DNA of 11,570 bases from a bacterium UBP10_UBA1149 (GTDB lineage Bacteria > Desulfobacterota > Binatia > UBA1149). This document shows, in pieces, positions 5,932 to 11,570 of the stretch (positions are counted from its first letter, which is position 1; every line of letters starts with the position of its first letter). Where the stretch lies: the NCBI GenBank assembly GCA_002311335.1, contig DBZX01000016.1:1-11570 (forward strand), given 5' to 3'. Both the position numbers and the translations under genes were made by a program. The notes under the pieces were generated by a model that worked only from the letters and a program-made list of their open reading frames with translations, made no database searches and had not been told where the DNA came from.

Positions 5932-7077
5932 GTGTCTACATACCTTTTTGAGAACGAGGAACACAGCAAGCTGCGCGAGCAGATAAGGCGTTTTGCCGCT
6001 ACCGAGATAGAGCCGAACGCCCACGAATGGGAAGAGGCCGAAGAGTTCCCCATAGAACTCTACCGGCGCGCGGCGGAGGCCGGCCTGATGGGCGTGGGCT
6101 ACCCCGAGGAGCTTGGCGGGGTGGGAGGAGACCTGTCGCACGGCACGGTCGCTGGCGATGAAATGGTGCTGGCGGGCAAGTCGGTAGGAACGGTGGTGGG
6201 CCTGTGGAGTCACAACATCGCAATTCCTCCTATAATTCGCCTGGGCACGGATGAGCAGAAGGAACGCTTCGTGAGGCCGGTACTCGAAGGACGCATGGTG
6301 TCAGCGCTGGGGATCACCGAGCCCGGCGGTGGCAGCGACGTTGCTGCGCTTCGTACCCGGGCCGTGCGCGACGGCGATTGCTACGTGGTCAACGGTTCGA
6401 AGACCTTTATAACGTCGGGCTGCCGGGCCGACTTCGTCACTACCGCGGTGCGCACGGGCGAAGATCGTCACGGTGGAATCTCGCTGCTCATCGTCGAGAA
6501 GAGCACGCCCGGCTTCAGCGTGTCGCGCAAGTTGCGCAAGACCGGCTGGTGGGCCAGCGACACGGCCGAGATCAGTTTCGACGATTGCCGGGTACCGGTG
6601 GAAAACCTGGTCGGCGTGGAGAACGAGGGCTTCCTCGCGATCATGCATAATTTTGTATCCGAGAGGGTAGGCCTGGCAGCCCAGTGCGTGGCCATAGCCG
6701 AGTTGGCCTACAGGGAGTCGGTGTCTTATGCCCGGGAGCGAGAAGCCTTCGGGCAGGCACTGTCGGGCTTCCAGGTCACCCGCCACAAGCTGGCCGACAT
6801 GACCACGCGTATAGCCGCCGGCCGCGCGATAACCGGCGAAGTTGTTGCCCGCCACCTGCGCGGCGAAGACGCCAACGTACTGGCCGCCAAGGCCAAGAAC
6901 GTGGCCAGCGATATGTGCTCGGCTGTCTGTGACCAGGCCGTGCAGATCCACGGTGGCTACGGTTACATGCGCGAGTACGTGGTCGAGCGCCTGTATCGCG
7001 ACGCTCGGCTCTACCCCATAGGCGGCGGCACCCGCGAGATCATGAACGAGATTATCTCCAAGGCTGAGCGTTACTGA
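5932..7077 (+). CDS. Acyl-CoA dehydrogenase, LCAD-like
   Basis: The 381-residue product starts at a GTG and is a second, divergently transcribed FAD acyl-CoA dehydrogenase. Visible motifs are GITEPGGGSD (127-136), NGSKTFITSG (154-163), the helix motif YAREREAFGQ (266-275), and VQIHGGYGYMREY (337-349). The standard catalytic Glu near the C-terminus is replaced by Gly365 in YPIGGGTREIMNEII, which resembles the long-chain dehydrogenase ending. A Glu is found at the alternative helix-G position, Glu244 in FVSERVGLA. It is the same length as the minus-strand dehydrogenase, with these two sites at identical residue numbers, so the pair are paralogues of one subfamily. It probably acts on a related acyl-CoA of different length or branching. 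It converges with the monooxygenase gene, stop to stop, across 24 bases. Confidence 0.93.
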   Translation: MSTYLFENEEHSKLREQIRRFAATEIEPNAHEWEEAEEFPIELYRRAAEAGLMGVGYPEELGGVGGDLSHGTVAGDEMVLAGKSVGTVVGLWSHNIAIPPIIRLGTDEQKERFVRPVLEGRMVSALGITEPGGGSDVAALRTRAVRDGDCYVVNGSKTFITSGCRADFVTTAVRTGEDRHGGISLLIVEKSTPGFSVSRKLRKTGWWASDTAEISFDDCRVPVENLVGVENEGFLAIMHNFVSERVGLAAQCVAIAELAYRESVSYAREREAFGQALSGFQVTRHKLADMTTRIAAGRAITGEVVARHLRGEDANVLAAKAKNVASDMCSAVCDQAVQIHGGYGYMREYVVERLYRDARLYPIGGGTREIMNEIISKAERY

Positions 7078-7085
7078 GCCGGCCT

Positions 7086-7101
7086 CCCGCCGGGCGGCGG
7101 G
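7086..7101. terminator. GC hairpin between convergent genes
   Basis: CCCGCC (7086-7091) and GGCGGG (7096-7101) pair around a GGGC loop in the 24-base gap between the stop codons of the dehydrogenase (plus) and the monooxygenase (minus). No T-run follows on either side, so it is at best a weak bidirectional terminator or an mRNA 3'-end stabiliser. Confidence 0.3.
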
Positions 7102-8595
7102 CTATCTGACGGTGTAGTCCGAGCGCTTGAAGCGTCGTGTGCGCAGGTAGTACTCGCTGGCGAAGCCCGGAAACAGGGCACGGTTCTTACCGTCTTCTCC
7201 CAGGTACCAGCTGTTGCAGCCCGATGACCAGGCCGTGTATTTCATGCGCCCCTGTATGCGCTCGTTGTAGCGGTCCTGTACCTGCTGTTTTACCTCGAAG
7301 CTCCGCGCTCGCCCACTGGCGATCTTGCGCACCGCCTGCACGATGTACCTGATCTGCGCCTCGGTGAAGACCAGCACCGAGGTGTGGCCCGGGCCGGTGT
7401 TCGGACCCATGATGGTAAACCAGTTAGGGAAACCCGACACCGCCATTCCCTTGTAGGCAACCGCGCCGTTCTTCCAGGTATCGGCCAGCGTCTTGCCCGC
7501 GCGCCCGGTGATGGGAAACGGCGCCGACGAAAGCCCGGTCTCAAAGCCGGTGGCGAGCAGCAGGGCGTCAACGGGGTGGAATAGCTCGTTACCGTCGGCA
7601 TCGCGGGTAACAAGACCCTTGGCCGTTATCCGGGTGATGCTGTCGGTCACCAGGTCGACGTTGTCGCGTTCGAAGCAGGGCCAGAAATCATCGGAGATAA
7701 GCATGCGCTTGCAGCCGAACTGAAAGTGCGGGGTGAGCTTTTCCCGGAGTACGGGGTCGGACACGCAGCGCTCGAGGTGCCTGATCGAAGCGCGCTCGGC
7801 TATGCCCGACAGCCGCGGTGAGTCGAGCACTATCATTGGCCCCATGGCTTCGCTGAAGCAGAAGGTGAACCACCGCACGGCTTTCTGCATGAACGGAAAA
7901 CGCCGGAAGCGTTGCTTGGTTGTTTCGCTCACCACGAGGTCGCCCTTGGGTACCACCCACGCGGGCGTGCGCTGAAAGACGCTCATGTGTTCGACCGAGG
8001 GGGCTATGGCGGGAACCACCTGCACCGCGCTGGCACCGGTGCCGATCACCGCGACACGCTTGCCGGCAAGGTCGTAGTCGTGGTTCCAGCGGGCGGTGTG
8101 AAAAAGCTGGCCTTCGAAGTCGGCCAGGCCCTCGATGTCGGGGGGCGCGGGGTTGACCAGTCCGCCGACGGCCGCGATCACCACCTGCGCGGTGATCTGC
8201 TGGCCGTTATCCAGGTGCAGCGCCCATTGTTGGCGCTGGTCATCAAAGACCGCCGAGCTAACCTCGGTTTCAAAGCGCAGGTGTTCGCCGAGGCCGTGCT
8301 TGTCGACGGTGCGCAGCAGGTAGGCCTGGATTTCGTCGGCGTGGGCAAACTTGTGTTTCCAGTCGGGGTTGGGGTCGAAGGAGAGCGAGTAGGCGTTGGC
8401 CGGCACGTCGCAGGCACAGCCGGGGTAAGTATTGTCGCGCCAGGTGCCACCCGGCTCAGGGGCCCGCTCGATCATGATAAAGGAGTTGATTCCCGCCTGC
8501 TTGAGCTTGATGGCCGTGCCGATACCGCCAAATCCCGAGCCAATGACGGCCACCGTGTAGTCGGCGCGGTCAGTGTTGTTGCTGTCTGTGCTCAT
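7102..8595 (-). CDS. Type I Baeyer-Villiger-like flavin monooxygenase
   Basis: The 497-residue product is a flavoprotein monooxygenase with two dinucleotide-binding folds. The FAD motif is GSGFGG (19-24), with Glu43 ending the second strand, followed by GGTW (49-52) and YPGCACD (57-63). The NADPH motif is GTGASA (185-190), and ATGF (348-351) follows. The Baeyer-Villiger fingerprint FxGxxxHxxxW is intact at 160-170 (F160, G162, H166, W170). The next residue, usually Pro or Asp, is Asn171. Such enzymes insert one oxygen beside a ketone carbonyl to give an ester or lactone, using NADPH and O2; some relatives are N- or S-oxygenases. I use the ATG at 8595, which has GGGGA upstream. A start 21 codons earlier adds residues with no family similarity and reaches closer to the divergent superoxide dismutase gene. 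The substrate is unknown. Confidence 0.9.
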   Translation of the reverse strand: MSTDSNNTDRADYTVAVIGSGFGGIGTAIKLKQAGINSFIMIERAPEPGGTWRDNTYPGCACDVPANAYSLSFDPNPDWKHKFAHADEIQAYLLRTVDKHGLGEHLRFETEVSSAVFDDQRQQWALHLDNGQQITAQVVIAAVGGLVNPAPPDIEGLADFEGQLFHTARWNHDYDLAGKRVAVIGTGASAVQVVPAIAPSVEHMSVFQRTPAWVVPKGDLVVSETTKQRFRRFPFMQKAVRWFTFCFSEAMGPMIVLDSPRLSGIAERASIRHLERCVSDPVLREKLTPHFQFGCKRMLISDDFWPCFERDNVDLVTDSITRITAKGLVTRDADGNELFHPVDALLLATGFETGLSSAPFPITGRAGKTLADTWKNGAVAYKGMAVSGFPNWFTIMGPNTGPGHTSVLVFTEAQIRYIVQAVRKIASGRARSFEVKQQVQDRYNERIQGRMKYTAWSSGCNSWYLGEDGKNRALFPGFASEYYLRTRRFKRSDYTVR

Positions 8596-8682
8596 GGTTT
8601 TATCCCCACAGCTTGCAGCTAGCGCAGGCGCGGGGCAAGCTGCCTTCCCGGCCTGCATTCAGCGCCGACGAAGGAGCACAGG
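8596..8682. promoter_or_regulatory. Divergent promoter region with an 8-bp inverted repeat
   Basis: This 87-base gap separates the divergent monooxygenase and superoxide dismutase genes. CAGCTTGC (8609-8616) is matched by its exact reverse complement GCAAGCTG (8635-8642) across 18 bases. The central position is what one expects of an operator that controls both genes, but no regulator gene is visible in the window. I could not pick a promoter with confidence. Confidence 0.4.
8671..8676 (+). promoter_or_regulatory. Ribosome-binding site supporting the sodC GTG start
   Basis: AAGGAG lies 6 bases before the GTG at 8683. The first in-frame ATG (8698) would be 21 bases away, so GTG is the better start and keeps the lysine in the signal-peptide N-region. 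Confidence 0.7.
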
Positions 8683-9273
8683 GTGAATATAGCAAAGATG
8701 ATAGCGGTGGTACTGCTTGCGACGGCATTTTCGACACTGGATTTTCCAGCGACCCCGGGCGTTGAAGCGCCGGCGGTCTCGCTGGCGGCGGCCGACCAGG
8801 CAGCTTCGCAGCAGGGCCCGGCGCTGGCCACACTCGTGGCTACCGAGGGTAACAGCGCGTCCGGCAGCGTCAGCTTTACGCCCGCAGAGGGCGGCGTCAG
8901 GGTGCAGGCCCAGTTGTCGGGCCTCACCGCTGGTGGACACGGTTTTCACATCCACCAGTGGGGCGATTGCAGTTCGGGCGACGGCAAGTCGGCGGGGGGG
9001 CATTTCAATCCCGCCTCGGTTGACCACGCCGGTCCCCTGGCCGAGAGCCGGCACGTTGGTGACCTTGGCAACCTCGGCGCCGATGCAGAAGGTAACGCTT
9101 CCTACGACCGCGTGGACAGCGTCATCGCGCTGTCGGGTGCCAATTCGATAGTGGGGCGCGCAGTAATTGTTCACGCAGGGGCCGACGATCTTGCCAGCCA
9201 GCCCACCGGCGCGGCCGGCGCGCGCGTGGCCTGCGGAGTAATAGGCACAGCAGCGCCGCGGCCGACTGAATAG
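8683..9273 (+). CDS. sodC: Cu/Zn superoxide dismutase, exported
   Basis: The 196-residue product converts superoxide to hydrogen peroxide and oxygen. It begins at a GTG with a signal peptide (MNIAKMIAVVLLATAFS and onward), so it acts in the periplasm or outside the cell; a low-complexity Ala-rich linker follows. All metal ligands can be matched to the family: His89 and His91 in GFHIHQWGDC, bridging His107 in GGHFNP, zinc ligands His115, His124 and Asp127, and copper ligand His164 in VIVHAG. The substrate-guiding Arg181 is present. The conserved disulfide pairs Cys96 with Cys184. It appears complete and active. It diverges from one Baeyer-Villiger-type monooxygenase and lies 36 bases ahead of another on its own strand. 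Co-transcription with the latter is likely. Confidence 0.95.
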   Translation: MNIAKMIAVVLLATAFSTLDFPATPGVEAPAVSLAAADQAASQQGPALATLVATEGNSASGSVSFTPAEGGVRVQAQLSGLTAGGHGFHIHQWGDCSSGDGKSAGGHFNPASVDHAGPLAESRHVGDLGNLGADAEGNASYDRVDSVIALSGANSIVGRAVIVHAGADDLASQPTGAAGARVACGVIGTAAPRPTE

Positions 9274-9309
9274 AAGAGGCGGGCAAGCCTGGCGACACAA
9301 CGGACATCC

Positions 9310-11250
9310 ATGGCCGATAGAATCCCTCAACAGCCGGTGGACCCCATCACCGAGAGCGACGAGTTCATCGCCGAGGCGCTGGCCAGCGCCAGTATTCCCG
9401 CCATCCTGATGTCCATCGTGCACCTGGAGGGCGGCGTGCACGCGCTCGAGGGACTGGCCAGGCCGGGGCAGGTCATCATGGGTGAACTGCAGGGCTTTAT
9501 GAGCGACGAGGACAAGAGCCGCATCAGGTCCGCCGCCCTGGACGCCCTGCGAGCGTATCGTAACAGGGGTTGTACGCTGCCGTCGTCGCCTTCGACGGAG
9601 ACCATTCACGAGATGATGAACCTGATGGTGGGCGAGCAGGTGTCGGCGGACTACGTGCCGATGATGACCGAGGAGCTGGCCTTGGACGGCGGCGACCCGC
9701 GACGCGTGGAGTGGTCGCAGTCAGTCAGCGACGAGGCCAAGCGCAACTTCCCCGTGCTGATTATAGGCGCGGGTATGTCGGGCTTGCTTACCGCGTACAG
9801 GCTGCAGGAGGCCGGTATCCCGTTCACGGTGGTCGAGAAGAACGCCACCGTGGGTGGTACCTGGCTGGAGAACAGCTATCCCGGCTGCCGTGTTGACATA
9901 GCCAACCACTTTTACTGTTACTCGTTCGAGCCCAACAGCGAGTGGACCCGTTACTTCGCCGAGCGTGACGAATTGCTCGATTACTTCGAGCAATTTACCG
10001 ACCGCCACGGCCTGCGCGAGCACGTGCGGTTTAACACCGAGGTGACCCGCGCGGTCTTCGACGAAGATACCGGCCGCTGGCGGGTGAGCTTGCGCGGGGC
10101 CGACGGCGGCGAAGAGCAACTGGAGGCAGCCGTCATCGTAAGTGCAGTGGGTCAGCTGAGCCGCCCCCGGATTCCGGAGCTGCCGGGCCTTGTAGACTTT
10201 GAGGGCCTCGGCTTTCACTCGGCCCGCTGGCAACACGACGTCGAGCTGGAGGGCAAGCGCGTTGCCGTGGTAGGCACCGGCGCGAGCAGTCTTCAACTGG
10301 TCCCCGAACTGGCCAAGGTCGCGGGTAAGCTGGAGGTTTTTCAGCGATCTCCCTGCTGGATGACCTGGAACGCCGACTATCATAGCAAGACCAGCGAGGG
10401 CAAGAAGTGGTTGCTCAGGCACGTGCCTTTCTACGGTCGCTGGTACCGCTTCCTGTTGTTCTGGCCCGGGTCGGACGGACTTATGCCGATGCTGGTCGTG
10501 GACCCCGAGTGGGAACACCCGGAACGCTCGGTGAGCGAGTCCAACGACATGCTGCGCGAGGTGTTCACCGAGTACATACGCGGCCAGGTTGGAGAGGACC
10601 CGGAACTCCTGGCCAAGGTTATCCCCGACTATCCTCCTTTCGGTAAGCGCATGCTGCAGGACAACGGCAGCTGGTTTGCAGCCCTCAAGCAAGACAACGT
10701 CGACCTGGTGACCGATGGCATAAAGCGGGTTACGGCCACGGGCATCGAGTGTGAGGACGGCAGCCAGCACGAACTCGACGTAATAGTGTTCGCCACGGGC
10801 TTTCACGCCAATCGCTTCCTGTGGCCAATGGACATCATCGGTCGCGACGGCGTGCACCTGTCCGAGGCTTGGGGTGACGACCCGTCGGCCTACCTCGGCA
10901 TCACGGTGCCCGGTTTTCCGAACCTGTTCTGCCTCTACGGCCCTGGCACCAACCTGGCCCACGCCGGCAGTATCATCTTCCACTCCGAGTGCCAGGTACG
11001 CTACATCATGGGGTGTGTCAGGGAGATGGTCGAGAAAGGGCTGTCGACCATGGACGTGCGGCGCGAGGTGCACGACGACTACGTGGCTCGCTTCGACGCC
11101 GAGCACGAGCGCAAGGTGTGGGCGCACCCGGGCATGAACAGCTGGTACAAGAACAGCCGCGGCAGGGTGACCACGACCTCGCCGTGGCTGTTGCTGGACT
11201 ACTGGCGCTGGACCATGCAGCCGGACTTTTCCGACTACGAACTACGCTGA
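9310..11250 (+). CDS. Baeyer-Villiger monooxygenase, 4-hydroxyacetophenone monooxygenase-like
   Basis: At 646 residues this is about 150 longer than the neighbouring monooxygenase. The extra length is an N-terminal region (1-145), largely helical in appearance. That layout matches the 4-hydroxyacetophenone monooxygenase (HAPMO) group. The catalytic part has FAD motif GAGMSG (153-158), GGTW (182-185), YPGCRVD (190-196), fingerprint FxGxxxHxxxW at 297-307 (F297, G299, H303, W307), NADPH motif GTGASS (322-327) and ATGF (495-498). The residue after the fingerprint Trp is Gln308 rather than Pro or Asp. It would oxidise a ketone or aldehyde to an ester with NADPH and O2 in the cytoplasm. The ATG at 9310 has no clear Shine-Dalgarno site; the nearest purine-rich stretch is over 25 bases upstream, so translation may be weak or depend on sodC. 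The exact substrate cannot be inferred. Confidence 0.92.
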   Translation: MADRIPQQPVDPITESDEFIAEALASASIPAILMSIVHLEGGVHALEGLARPGQVIMGELQGFMSDEDKSRIRSAALDALRAYRNRGCTLPSSPSTETIHEMMNLMVGEQVSADYVPMMTEELALDGGDPRRVEWSQSVSDEAKRNFPVLIIGAGMSGLLTAYRLQEAGIPFTVVEKNATVGGTWLENSYPGCRVDIANHFYCYSFEPNSEWTRYFAERDELLDYFEQFTDRHGLREHVRFNTEVTRAVFDEDTGRWRVSLRGADGGEEQLEAAVIVSAVGQLSRPRIPELPGLVDFEGLGFHSARWQHDVELEGKRVAVVGTGASSLQLVPELAKVAGKLEVFQRSPCWMTWNADYHSKTSEGKKWLLRHVPFYGRWYRFLLFWPGSDGLMPMLVVDPEWEHPERSVSESNDMLREVFTEYIRGQVGEDPELLAKVIPDYPPFGKRMLQDNGSWFAALKQDNVDLVTDGIKRVTATGIECEDGSQHELDVIVFATGFHANRFLWPMDIIGRDGVHLSEAWGDDPSAYLGITVPGFPNLFCLYGPGTNLAHAGSIIFHSECQVRYIMGCVREMVEKGLSTMDVRREVHDDYVARFDAEHERKVWAHPGMNSWYKNSRGRVTTTSPWLLLDYWRWTMQPDFSDYELR

Positions 11251-11261
11251 CAGCGTGAGCA

Positions 11262-11273
11262 CCGCGGCCGCGG
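11262..11273. other. 12-bp GC palindrome between convergent stops
   Basis: CCGCGGCCGCGG is its own reverse complement. It lies in the 28-base gap between the stop of the long monooxygenase and the stop of the acyltransferase. Without a loop or T-run it is not a standard terminator, though it may help to end or protect the two convergent transcripts. Confidence 0.3.
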
Positions 11274-11278
11274 CACTG

Positions 11279-11570
11279 TTACCGCCGCGATAGCTCCAGG
11301 CGGTAGGCCGCCTCGATTTCTTCGACCTTCTGGTCAAGGGCGTCCAGGCTCCAGTCGTTTGTCTCAAGCGGCGCGAGCACGCTCACGTTGACCACGCCGC
11401 TGCGCATTATCCATCCACCCTGCGGAAGAACCCTGCCCGCGTCATGAATAACGATTGGCACCAGCGGCACCCCGGCAGCCATGGCAATGCGGAAGGCGCC
11501 TTTCTTGAAACGCCCGAGATCGGAGCCGGGGCTTCGTGTTCCCTCCGGGGCCATGGCGATGGCCGTTCCC
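11279..11570 (-). CDS. PlsC-family 1-acyl-glycerol-3-phosphate acyltransferase, C-terminal part
   Basis: Only the last 96 residues lie in the window; the gene enters from the right edge and ends at the TAA at 11281-11279. The reading frame starts GTAIAMAPEGTRSPGSDLGR. This contains the acyltransferase substrate-binding motif PEGTRS, followed by FKKGAFRIAMAAGVPLVPIV, the usual next block of this family. The catalytic HxxxxD motif would be further upstream, outside the window. These membrane-associated enzymes transfer an acyl chain from acyl-CoA or acyl-ACP to lysophosphatidate. Paralogues with other acceptors are common, so I give no gene symbol. It converges with the long monooxygenase, so it is not part of that transcript. 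Confidence 0.88.
   Translation of the reverse strand, partial: GTAIAMAPEGTRSPGSDLGRFKKGAFRIAMAAGVPLVPIVIHDAGRVLPQGGWIMRSGVVNVSVLAPLETNDWSLDALDQKVEEIEAAYRLELSRR

Noticed and set aside
5488..6213. Minus-strand open frame spanning the divergent dehydrogenase promoter
   Set aside because: It overlaps both dehydrogenase starts in other frames and has no family features.
8596..8658. A 21-codon upstream extension of the minus-strand monooxygenase
   Set aside because: No ribosome-binding site and no similarity to the family. The ATG at 8595 places the FAD motif at the usual distance from the N-terminus.
8659..9609. Minus-strand open frame of 316 codons
   Set aside because: Antisense to sodC and the start of the long monooxygenase; no recognisable motif.
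9721..11127. Minus-strand open frame of 468 codons
   Set aside because: Shadow of the long monooxygenase in a GC-rich gene; the sense strand has all motifs in order.

Overview
The window is GC-rich bacterial DNA holding eight genes: six complete and two that run off the window edges. Several features suggest an uncultured or environmental deltaproteobacterial-type lineage (Myxococcota, Binatota or similar). These are a large secreted cysteine-rich repeat protein of a kind common in those groups, a luciferase-like (possibly F420-using) oxidoreductase, and a dense run of acyl-CoA and Baeyer-Villiger genes. That placement is inference. There are no rRNA or tRNA genes, no mobile element and no CRISPR array.

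Left part (1-2502, minus strand): one uninterrupted reading frame of at least 834 codons, open at the window edge. It has a signal peptide, an N-terminal domain I cannot name, a Myxococcus-type (DUF4215-like) cysteine motif, and then Asp/Cys-rich repeats. Three of these are tandem 62-residue units with very similar DNA. A 384-base intergenic region follows. It holds a perfect 9-bp hairpin in this gene's leader, a candidate promoter, and a G-quadruplex-like G-run.

Middle part (2887-7077): a luciferase-like oxidoreductase on the plus strand; a tightly coupled minus-strand pair (acyl-CoA dehydrogenase, then a crotonase-family hydratase); and, diverging from that pair, a second acyl-CoA dehydrogenase with a GTG start. 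Both dehydrogenases are 381 residues long. Both carry a Glu at the isovaleryl-CoA/long-chain acyl-CoA dehydrogenase position and lack the usual C-terminal catalytic Glu. The hydratase keeps only one of the two classical crotonase glutamates, as LiuC/AtuE-like enzymes do.

Right part (7102-11570): a Baeyer-Villiger-type monooxygenase on the minus strand diverges from an exported Cu/Zn superoxide dismutase. The dismutase is followed after 36 bases by a second, longer monooxygenase resembling 4-hydroxyacetophenone monooxygenase. The 3' end of a PlsC-family acyltransferase closes the window. The 87-base divergent region contains an 8-bp inverted repeat that could be an operator.

Taken together, the central and right genes look like a catabolic neighbourhood. 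The monooxygenases would convert a ketone to an ester or lactone, and the dehydrogenases and hydratase would handle the resulting branched or alicyclic acyl-CoA. The substrate cannot be read from the sequence. I see no clearly new defence or mobile system. The least-described items are the secreted repeat protein with its leader hairpin, and the dismutase placed between two monooxygenases.
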